From NCBI RefSeq assembly GCF_902459465.1, contig NC_047082.1:3162001-3226000 (forward strand): a stretch of DNA of 64,000 nt, in the 5' to 3' direction. Shown in pieces: positions 26,595 to 37,500 of this stretch (its first letter is position 1; each line of letters opens with the position of its first letter). Position numbers and translations under genes: made by a program. Under the pieces are notes generated by a model, which saw only the letters and a list, made by a program, of their open reading frames with translations, was not told the origin of the DNA and searched no databases. Source of the stretch: Asterias rubens. Its lineage: Eukaryota > Echinodermata > Asteroidea > Forcipulatida > Asteriidae.

Positions 26595-26765
26595 CCTATG
26601 CTTCGATTTTGAAAGGGCAAGGGCACCAAGGCATTTGCTCTTTGGTAAATAAGGGCAACCTATGAGGAAATTGGAAATTTATACAGTAGCTTTTCAAGGG
26701 AACAAAGGCAATGACCAGGGGGCATGGAGGCAATCGCCTTCGTTGCCTCCGTGAAGTATCACTGT
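26595..26765. repeat. Diffuse repeat K
   Basis: Contains GAAAGGGCAAGGGCACCAAG, ACCTATGAGGAAATTG and GCAATGACCAGGGGGCATGG in fixed order. Copies also occur at 9455-9620, 36785-36930 and 46225-46400. The order and spacing of blocks resemble family J, so the two may be related. Confidence 0.65.
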
Positions 26766-27470
26766 CTGCATGCGTCTTACGTACGTCATGATTATGCAAA
26801 TCTGGTCATTTGCATAAGGTAAGAAATTATTCCCCTTCAACATCAGACAACAATACTTGAACTTATCTACTCACCTAATTTATGTGAATTCCAGCATAGC
26901 ACGTTGACTCTATATTTACATCCGTGGTACAAATTGTTACAATAATCTACCCGGCTAAGCATTGCCGGTGTGTTTTTGCACGCATGATTTTACGTACACA
27001 ATGGGTGTTAGCACCTACTGTAGTCGCCTGCCAAATGAAGAAACCGTCTCGTAGAGTCAGATTAGTCTTAGACTATGTTGTCTGTAATCGGTTGGTGAAT
27101 GTGTTATTCCATGTGCGACAGGACACCCCTACTGTTATTCAGTTGCTCTTTACTTCAAGATGACTCAGTTCGTCCAACCATACATAATCTATAAGCAGAG
27201 GTTGTCCCACATGTCTGCTGCATTAGACTTGAACACGCGGGTTTAAAATAGCCTTTGGCACTCTCATTTCCATTCACTGGCTGTGGATGCGGGGGCGGAT
27301 CCAAGCTAGGTCAGGATGCTTTCATTACAATCTCTGCTGCGGGCGGAAACTTTCATCACACGATGCGTCTTCTGTTTTTTCCCCTAGACCCATTAGTTGT
27401 TTACTTCATCATGGAGCTTCGTACAGCAAAAAAATCAGCGTCGTAGCTCTACGGTCATAATGTCTTAGTT

Positions 27471-27819
27471 TTAACACAAGACACTATTATGGTTATTACC
27501 CAAAATAATTGTTAGTATATTAACAACGTACTTGAAACGAGCAATGGAGAGCTGTTGATAGATATAAAACATTGTCGGAAACGGCTCTGAAGTAACGTAG
27601 TTTTTGAGGTAATTTTTCATTCAAATATTAAAAGACCCCATCAGGCCTGAAGCCGAAAGCACACTCTTGTGCAACAATTGTGTTTTTCTTTCATTATTCT
27701 CTTGCAACTTCGATGACCAAGTGAGTCCAAATTTTCACAGATTTGTTATTTTACGCATGTGGATACTTCAAGTGAGAGCACAAGTCTCTGACAATACCAA
27801 AGGTGTCCAGCGTCTTTAA
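27471..27819. mobile_element. Family A element A4, strongly diverged
   Basis: Starts TTAACACAAGACACTAT and ends AAAGGTGTCCAGCGTCTTTA. Interior blocks TTCACAGATTTGTTATTTTA and CTTTCATTATTCTC are recognisable, but the internal hairpin is largely lost. This suggests an older insertion. Confidence 0.75.
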
Positions 27820-28102
27820 GTTTCAACGATCCGTGAGAATATATAAGCGAATGTTTCCCCACACACCTCAAGCGAAACAATTCCACAAAAGGACCATTGA
27901 ATGGTGTAAGCATATAGGACTATAAGTATGTATTATCCCTTTCTTGTTATGTTTCCTTTTGAAGACAAAAAAAACACACACACAAAAACGTCCTTCGGGT
28001 GTGTCAGACCAATCCATTCTTTGACGTAAATGACGTAAATTTTAAAGGAATTTTCTAACACCTAGTAACTACCAAAATCTTGTTACAAATCTAGGAATTT
28101 GA

Positions 28103-28336
28103 GTTGAGATCTGCTAAGCACAACAATTTGCCTAGCATGAAATTTCTTCCTTGATAAAAACAGGATTACCAACCAAATTTCCATTTGTTGCGTATTGCTT
28201 GTTACTGGTATTCAGCTGTTGTTTGCTTATCCTGAAAATCACGTGGAAATTTGGTTGGTATTCCTGTTTTTATCAAGAAAGGAATTTCATGCTAAGCAAA
28301 TTGTGCTTAGCAGCTCTATGAAGTTGGGCCCTGGTT
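28103..28336. mobile_element. Family F element F2, long near-perfect hairpin
   Basis: The left arm CTGCTAAGCACAACAATTTG.. and right arm CAAATTGTGCTTAGCAG are inverted. Complementarity continues through ATGAAATTTCTTCCTTGATA and ACCAACCAAATTTCCA, about 80 bp per arm around a loop of about 50 bp. The right end runs into CTCTATGAAGTTGGGCCC, the family terminus. Confidence 0.8.
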
Positions 28337-28423
28337 TCAGGCTTTACAAGTGGTTTTTCATGCAAAGATTTCAAGATACTTTTTGTTTGTCAACTTAAGG
28401 CTCCCTTGAAATTTGTTTTCAAA

Positions 28424-28808
28424 TTAAAGACACTGGACACTAGTGGTAATTGTCAAAGACAAGTCTTCTCACTAGATGTATCTCAACATTATGCATAAAA
28501 TAACAAACCAGTAACAATTTGAGTTTAATTGGTCATCAAAGTTGCGAGATACGAGTGAAACAAAAAACGCCCTTGTCACACGAAGTTGTGTGATTGCAGA
28601 TGCTTGATTTCGAGACCTCAAATCTAATTCTGAGGTCTCAAAATCAAATTTGTGGAAAATTACTTCTTTCTCGAAAACTACGTTACTTTAGAGGGAGCCG
28701 GTTCTCACAATGTTTTATACTATCAACAGCTCTCCATTACTCGTTTCCAAGTAAGTTTTTATGCTAAACATTATTTTGAGTAATTACCAATAGTGTCCAC
28801 TGCCTTAA
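28424..28808. mobile_element. Family A element A5
   Basis: Flanked by TTAA at both ends. Left end AAAGACACTGGACACTAGTG, right end CAATAGTGTCCACTGCC. Full set of internal blocks. Confidence 0.85.
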
Positions 28809-29337
28809 AAAAATAAATTGTCTGTATGCGAGAGACCTGATTAATCAATCAAATGAAAACCAAGTTCAAATGTATCTTGAATCATTGCTTGTCCACCAAC
28901 CTCCCACGCACCAAAAAATAGCAATAAAAACTCCCACACACAAAAATAATAACAATACAAATAAACAAATTACTTAAAATGTGGTAAATACCATTAAAAT
29001 GTAGTGATACTTATGAGTGTTATTGTGAAAAGAAGAGTGCTAGGGGAAAAAGTTGGTTACCGGTATTAGGGTTTTGAAAGAGAAGGAATAATGTGATGCA
29101 ACTTTCACTTTAAATCTAAGTGGAGCAATGAGACAGGTGCATTGACACACACATTGCTAACAGAGGAATGGTACATTGCAAGACTATTTCACATTCTGAT
29201 CATGTAGGTTTTGATACACAGGACATTATATACTTATGTTTCTAATTTTATTTATGGAGGATTTAATCCGACTTGTTTTCAACCATACTTTTAAGGGATG
29301 CCGTACAATTTCCTTTGGTCAGCAATTTTCAAGAAAC

Positions 29338-29499
29338 ATGTCTTTCAAGAAAACTATCTTAAAGGAAAAGTGCATAATTATAAACTGATTTTGCAAGAGT
29401 TTGTTGTGGTTGGGTAAATGTCTTTCAAGAAAACTATCCTAAAGGAAAAGTGCATAATTATAAACTGATTTTTGCAAGAGTTTGTTGTGGTTGGGTAAA
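29338..29499 (+). repeat. Direct tandem duplication, two units of about 80 bp
   Basis: The unit beginning ATGTCTTTCAAGAAAACTAT occurs at 29338 and 29418 and ends GTTGTGGTTGGGTAAA both times. The units differ by one substitution and one extra T, so the event is recent. Confidence 0.9.
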
Positions 29500-29569
29500 G
29501 GCTTGCGTTTCAACAATTATACTTAAAAACAACAATCAGATTATGTCGCTTTCCAATTTGACACTGTAT

Positions 29570-29760
29570 CAGGGATGATATTCAGTCCTTGGAGAAAAAG
29601 TAGGAATATTTTATCGAGTACAACGGCTGACCTACGAGTTCACATGGTGTAGGCTTTATAGACTTTTCAGACTATTTAATTACAATTTCTCTGATTAATT
29701 CAGGAACAAAGAAATCTCGAACTCGGACTGAAGTAGGAAGAATAGCATGCCTGCCTGCAC
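29570..29760 (+). repeat. Diffuse repeat T
   Basis: Recurrent block order: TCCTTGG..AAAAGTAG, GGCTGACCTA..GTTCACATGG, TAGACTTTTCAG, AATTACAATTTCTCTGA, GACTGAAGTAGGAAGAATA. Other copies are at 3667-3850, 31700-31735, 37415-37720 (twice) and 63375-63560. No termini recognised. Confidence 0.6.
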
Positions 29761-29916
29761 ATACATTTTCTATTTCATTCATGTTCTATCTATGCATGTT
29801 TATATCTTACCACACAACACTATGCATAAAATGAAAGTTCCACACAATTTATACCATTCTACAACCTTTTGTCAAAGTTGTTTTATTCAGTTATCCAACT
29901 TAGCTAAAGTTAACTT

Positions 29917-30303
29917 TTAAAGGCAGTGGACACTAATGGTAATAACTCAAAATAATTATTGGCATAAAACCTATCTTGGTGACGAGTAATGGGGAGAGGT
30001 TGATGGTATAAAACTTTGTGAGAAACGGCTCCCTCTGAAGTGCCATAGTTTTCGAGAAAGAAGTAATTTTCCACAAATTTGATTTCGAGACCTCAGATTT
30101 AGAACTTGAGGTATCGAAATCAACCATCTAAACGCACACAACTTCATGTGACAAGGGTGTTTTTTTCTTTCATTATTATCTCGCAACTTCGATGACCGAT
30201 TGAGCTCAAATTTTCACAGGTTTGTTATTTTATGCATATGTTGAGATACACCAACTGTAAAGGCTAGTCTTTGACAATTACCAATAGTGTCCACTTTCTT
30301 TAA
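29917..30303. mobile_element. Family A element A6
   Basis: TTAA at both ends, left AAAGGCAGTGGACACTAATG, right CAATAGTGTCCACTTTCTTT. Same orientation as A3. Confidence 0.85.
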
Positions 30304-31548
30304 AAACATGAAACAGCAGTAGAGTAAAAACCATTTCCTAAACCATTATCATTTTGGTTTTATTCCATTGTGTATAAAGGACTGTATACTCAGTACATTC
30401 TCGAATCCTGTGAAGAAAAAAAAAATCCATTCTTGAACAATAAAAAGAAAGAATGAATGAAATAGCAGACAACCACAAGCAGGTAGCCATGACAAATCAG
30501 CCGCAGGGAAGTGGAAAAAAGAACTTTCCTACACAAAGGCCGAGACTAACACTTCACAAAGGTCTAGTCGACATGCTGAGACTCAAAATAGATTGATTAA
30601 GGAACAATCACAAAAACATACTGAGGTTTTTTACTTGTAAAAGAATAGTTGCATGGTTAAGTGAACATATACAATGACTTTGCACTTTTGAATTGATGAT
30701 TTTGGATGTCATTGGCATTAGCATTGCTTAATCAGCCAAATCTTGACTCTCGTTTGCAAAAATCCATGTAAAATATGATGTTAAAAATGTGTACATATTT
30801 TGTTGGGCTGCCCAAAACATGGCAGTTTTAGAGGCAACTTCTCTAACAGCTCAACTGTTGCGAATCATTTCTGAACCAAGCTTTACTCGAATGACCTTCA
30901 AACACAGCAAGCATACCATATGAACCTCTACGGGTTTTGCCGTCGATGTCACCAAACTCTTCCTAACTTAGGATTAATCTTAGGACTTAGGACGAGTTCA
31001 GTTCCGTATTCGAAGAAGTTAGGTCGCATTGAACCCATCCTTAGTTAGGACGGGTTACTCCTCCTAACTCGATTAATCCTAGCATTTCGTGAAATCGGCT
31101 AAAGCCGATACAAAGTATACAAAGCCGATACAAAGTAGATTATCATTGTAAACAAGAATGAAACAAGATTAACCCTCCTACTATATGGCCATTTAACACC
31201 ATCCACTATAGTTTTTAATAATAATCTACACCAGTCTGCAGCATATGTGGTGAACACATTTTACAAGGCCTGGAAGTTCATATTTGAGAGGGCGAGGCTA
31301 CTTTTATTTTGCAAAGGGAACTTTGAAACTTTGACTCAAACATTTTCAACAATTACCAAGGCAGTACTCAAGAGTGCTTCTTTAATAAATGCCAAAAGAA
31401 AAGAAAACAAATTGCCTGTATGATGATATCAAGTCTTCCACCGTTTCATGTTTGAAAAGGGATTTCGCATCTTGGAGCAGCAGGAAACAGTCGTTGACAA
31501 TAATTCTTGGTGAATCCATACTACACTTGCTGATTGGAGAGTAAGTTG

Positions 31549-34500
31549 TTAAAAATCCACTCCCCACATCGAATTTGACTGAGTTTGCTGCTGCTGCTGC
31601 TGCTGTAAATAAAATTACATAACATTCAATTATTTCAAGAAAAAGAAATACATTTTGTTATTTATTTTAAATGCACACAACCCATCAAAGAAAAAAAAAT
31701 CGGAAAACGGACTTAAGTAGGAAGAATATCATGCCTGTAGGCGTCAACTTGCCCCTGGTGGCGGTTGATTTGGGTTGATAGCCCAAATCAGTAACATGTG
31801 TAGCCCTCACCTTGAACCAGCCATCATGCCTTGTGATGTAAGGTGATCTCATAAAAAAAAAAAAGCTGCATTGTATTAGACCCGTAAGCCAGGTTAATAT
31901 TTTCTGCGAAGGTGAACCCATTGTTGACGTCCGTGGCTGCCTTGGCAGCGAATGTTTCGCAGGAGTTGAGCACATTTCAACTGATGCGAATTATTCATTG
32001 CAAATTTGTGACGTCAAAATTCATATCGCATTTGCCTACGCAGGAAGTATGAGCCGGGCTTTACCCGACATTTGCAAACACCTAATCAAGTATTTATACT
32101 AAGCATGATACAGTTTCCAAGTATCAGCCATAGAGTAATAAGAACTCACCCCTTGGCCTTTAGAGGAAGACGTATTCTTAGACTGTTCCCTCTTATCGAT
32201 GTTACCAGCCAAAGCCTGGCTCCTGTAGATCAAGTTCTTAGTCTTCTCAATCACCTGCTGATACGGAGACACGTTCTGGGAGCCCATCACCACATGACCC
32301 TGTAAGATATCAAAATGACACATTTGTAAATGTTAGTCAACATGTTTAGCTAACCAGTGAACAACCACAAGACAACCATAAGATAAGCCAACCAAGTCAT
32401 GGATTAATCGATTACATCAGCAAGGTCAGTCAGTCAGGGCCCAATTTCATGGCTCTGCTTACCGTAAGCACAGAATCGACGCTTAGGGAAGCATGGAATT
32501 CTGTACTTACAGTAAGCCTATTTCACGAGTTAGCGGGCGAATTTTGGCTTCTGCGCGTGAGTACTCCACTAGTTACTAGGTATTCTACGCTTTTAAGGCT
32601 AGCGCATAAATTCGGCGCTTGCACGTAAGCGGGGAATCGTGATCGTAAGCGCAGAATTCCGCGGTAAGCAGAGCCATGAAATTGGGCCCAGGTCGGTAAG
32701 ACTGTGTCCGAATTGGCGGCTACAGCTAGATTTCTGCGTCATCATGCTCCGAGGTATAGGGTGTCCTTAGCAACAGTCGTAGCCGTCAACCAGTCAGTCA
32801 GTCAGTCAGTCAGGCCAGTCAGTCCCGTTTGACAGTCAGGTCAGTCAGCCGGCCAAGTTGGCAGGTATTGGGCCTTCAGGTTGGCCGATTGGTCAGTTGA
32901 GTTTGGACTTAAGTGGCATTTCTGGCGTTTACTCTGAGCTCAATGTTTAAAAGAGTCTGAGCTGTAGGGCAGTCTCATGAATGATTGACATCATGCCATG
33001 TTTATCTTGTATATTTGTCTTACCAATTTGGAATCAATCTTGGCGTCTAGTCTAGCATTCCTGATGAGGTTAACGATCCAGCGCTCAGCATCTTCTGGAT
33101 TCATATTCAGCTTGTCTGCAAGCATGCTGATGACACAAAAACACAAACCAAGTTTAAAATGATGACACATCTCTCAAGTTATCATATTTTTTATGCGAGG
33201 CTATTTCTAAAACATGCTCATTTTCAAATAACTGAAGTAAATCACAAAATCTCAAGTCTTTTTTTTCTTATCTTGATACATATAAAACTGCTACCTCAAA
33301 TTTTCCTTTGTTCTTTGCCATTTCTCAAATGTAATCAATTTCAACTGAATAGATTATGTAAGAATGGATGGAGTCTGACTGTACATGTAGGAGCACAGCA
33401 TATGTATGTTTGAGGTGAAATCTACGCTTGAGGAGAAATAAGCTAGAGGTAAAAACTCAGCTAGAGGTAAAATCTACACTTTGGGCGAGCCATATGATTG
33501 GGATGAAAGCTACGCATGAGATGTAATCCTCTATGTAGCTGGTAAGAATATGATTAGGAAAGTACAGCTTCGTCATGACCACTTCATTAAACCTTTTAAC
33601 CCAACAATTTCTTTATTTTCATTTTTAAAAATTGCTCACTGATAATACTTAGGGGGATTGAAAGCACGACCTTTGCAATTCTAGAGCAGTGTCTTACCAA
33701 CTAGACCACCGAGATTGCCCGGTAGCGAGACTGTCTCTCAAAGAATAGTTGGTAAGACACTGCTCTAGATTTGCCAAGGTCGTGGGTTCGAATCCCACCC
33801 GAGTGTCGCTGTGATCTTTGTTCACACATATCGGGGTAAAGGGCGAGCCACACTGCAGCGATAACAAAAACGATAAACGATCACGCTGAAAGAGAACGCA
33901 TTCTATTGGTTGAATTGCTCCTCGCAATATACGCACACGCTCATTCAACTAATATAATGCGTTGAGTCGTGAGCGCTATCATTTTCGTTATCGCTGCAGT
34001 GTGACTCAGCCTTTGAGGGTAAAACCAAAATTAATATTCTTTATCCCGGATGCAAATTTAACATCCACTATATGTTTAATATTCACAATGATTTCCTTGA
34101 GACAGTTGATATTAGACTCACTTGATGCTGATGCAGTTGTGGATGCGACAGAAAGTCTCAAATATAAACATTCTGGCGTTTTCTATGAAGTCTTCTAAAC
34201 AGGCCACCAAGAAGAAGTCGTTGATCAAGACCTGAATAAATAAACAAACATTAAATGAGCAAATCATCAAATTCATTCCTTGAAAATATGATCTGGAATT
34301 GTTTTCTTACAAATTCAAATCTCTAGTTTCCAAAAAAAGGGATGGGACATAGTTGTTTATTGGAAGAGTGTATTCACTGTAATTGAGCTTATCAAACTGG
34401 GGATGAGAGAATAATCAAATGGTCCTCATTGGGATTTAAACCTCAGACCCCTGACACTCTGGGCAGATGCTCTAAGGGCAACTGGGCAAAGTAACAAACA

Positions 34501-37500
34501 CAACATTTGGTGCCTAATCGAGCTTGAAATAAAGTCAACTCACTGTTTCACACTCCCTCAACTTCTGTTGCGCTCCATCAAAGTTGAAGTTGACATAGAG
34601 GCATTCCACAAACTCTGTAATGGGGTCTCTGTAGGTGTAAGACTCCTGCAACCAACAATAGAAGCATTATTACAACATGAGGTAAAAAGAAACTCCATCT
34701 TTTCATAATAACAACAACAGTGGCTTCTTTTATAGCGTTCTTGTACACTATTGCCCATGGGCCATTTATTTCATTCCTGCAACCATCTCAGCTCCCTTGG
34801 GAGTATGCTGCCGAAGATGTAAGCTAAATCAATCACAAGAAGCATAACTGCCCTCACAGGTACCCATTTATACCCATGGGAGAAGAGAAGCAATTATAGT
34901 AAAGCATCTTGCCCAAGGACAAAAGTGTCACAACGGAGAACCCATACTCCAATGACTTAACAATCAGAACTTGAATTCTATGCTCTAAACCACTCGGCCA
35001 TGACACTCTAGGAAACTGGAATGCCAGACCACGACCCAATTCCATAACTGCTTACGCAGTAACAGTAGCTAATTGCAAAAAAACTTTGCTCACAGGGATA
35101 AGGTTACCAGCCAAACTACCATGTCACATGCACAATATGTGACTGGTATCCTGCTCATTTCTGCTTAGCAGAAACCTGTTAAGCAATTTTGTTTTCTGCT
35201 TTAAAGCAGCTCCATGAAATTGGGCCCAGGTGTTGATTTCACAAAGAGTTAGGACTCGTCTTATCTCGAGTTAGGACGAGTAACTTGTCCTAACTTGGGA
35301 TTAATCTTTAAGGGTCTATGTACTTTTTGTAGGACAAAAAACACAATGTCCACAGATTTACACTAAACTTACACAGTTTTAAGATAATGATAGTAGAAAG
35401 CTTCCCTGAAAATATTACGTGCTGAGGTGCTGTAGTTTTGGGGAAATGAGTAAAACAATGTCATGAAAATAATTTTGGTCTCATGAGACCAAAATTATTT
35501 TAAACATTTACAAACGTATTTTCATGACAATGTTTTACTCATTTCTCAAAAACTACAGCACCTCAGTAAGTAATATTTGAAGGGAAGCTTTCCACCATCA
35601 TTATCTTCAAACCCTGTAAGTTTAATGTAAATCTATGGACATTTTGAAAAAGTACCCAAATCCTTTAAGGTCTGCATGCTACGGCGCAGGGTTGGGACTC
35701 GTCCTAAGTCCTAAGATTAATCTTAAGTTAGGAAGAGTTTTGTGAAATCGATGGCTGGTCACACTGAACTAAGGTATTGATGGCTTTACCTGTTGTATAA
35801 CCTTGACTAGGTCTTTCAGTACTTGTCTCCTTCGATTCTTATTGGTGATGACAGCTGTTGTGAGATAGCGTAATATATGCGGACATGTTGTCTGAATTGC
35901 ATTCAAGTACCTGTAGGGGAAAGACCACAAAAACAATATGCTAATTTACAGGTAACAGTTATATTACAATAGACCTTTTCGCAAATACCGGGGCGAGCGC
36001 GTAAAGCTTGGAATTAGGTGCATTGTGGTCTAGCTGGTATCCAAATTTGATCCATATATATCCCACAATGCACCTCATTCAACAGTCTGCGCTTGCGCAT
36101 TGGTATTTGCGAAAAGGTCTATTTTTAAAATCTCTTTTAAAGGCAGTGGACACTATTGGCAATTACTCAAAACAATTGTTAGCATAAAAACTTTGGACAG
36201 GTTCAAATTTGGACAGGTTTATTATTTTAGGCATATGTTGAAATACACCAAGTGAGAAGACTGGTTTTTTTGACAATTACCAATAGTGTCCAGTGTCTTT
36301 AAGGAGAAGTACAGAACCTAGGCCCAATTTGGTAGAGCTGCTTAACCACAAAAAGGCTTGGAGGCCATTGCAACTAAAATGTGTACCATATTTTATTTAT
36401 TAGTGAGACATATAGAGACCCCTGCTTGTTTTGCAGTAGATAGCAATCTTCGTCTCTGCGGTGTGTAAACAAATGCTTCCCCAGGCTCTGTGAGTGAAAA
36501 CCCTTCACGGAACTTATCCGCTGGTTTTCCCGGACAAACTTTGACAAGGTCCCTAAGAACTAAATGTGAAAAAAAAAAAATCTCCTTACGCTGGCTGGTA
36601 GAGGAATTTATCAATGATGAAATCCCGGCCTTGAGGGTGGTTGAAGTACACAAATAAACTCCAGTGAATTAACCACGTCCTCTGTTGCAATGACTGCAGC
36701 GGGGTGACAAATGTCTGCAAAAAAATATATATATATATATGTAAATAAAAATTTGTCTATTAATTCGCAAGTCCATAGAATGATGGTACAGGCCTGATAC
36801 TTCACAGAGGCACCAAAGGCAATTGCCTTGGTGCCCTTATTATGCTCCAATAGAAATTTACAATTACCTCATAGGGTGCCCTTTACCAAGGAGAAAATGC
36901 CTTGGTGCCCTTGCCCTTTCTAAAACAAAGCATACAGGCCTGGTGGTATATAAAAATAAGACATTTTACTGCAAACGTAAATCCTGCTCAAGTACTTTTG
37001 AATGAAGTAGTTGAAAAAGTTTTTGTGACTTATGAGCCAACTTTCTGCTCATAATTTTCGCCTCAGTGCGGCGAAATTTATGTTAGCAGCGGTTTTACGA
37101 TTCTCTCCAGAAAACATTGCTGTGTGATTTTCACTTTATTTCTCAAAAACTTGATGACTAATGAAGCTGAAACTTCTACAGGTAAATTATTTCACATTGA
37201 GTAGGGGATTCACGTCATGGCCAAAAACTTGATCTACAAAAGGTATCAATACTTACATTGGAGTCAATAACCTCCTGTAGTTGGTTAAGATCCTCCAGTG
37301 CTTGATCCCAGTCTTGCTTTAAGATCTCCGAGGCAAGCTTTCCCCACAGCGCTGGCATTGCATTCTTGTCATTCTGGGGAATCTATACACAAAATATAGT
37401 TCACAAAATCAGGCATGGTACTTGGTCATTGGAAAAAGAAAGTAGAAATACTTTGTTGGATTCAAGGGCTGATTTACAAGTTCACATGGCTAGGCTTTAA

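Larger units (their letters stand above)
22221..31548. other. Intergenic region between the CH-domain gene start and EIF3E
   Basis: No gene with recognisable homology. The first 600 bp (to about 22830) are relatively GC-rich and may belong to the CH-gene promoter. A hairpin with hammerhead-like elements is at 24041-24084. Family A copies A3-A6, F2, diffuse K repeats, an 80-bp tandem duplication and a V fragment account for much of the rest. A YY1-like site pair near 25870-25903 may mark an unannotated promoter. Confidence 0.6.
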
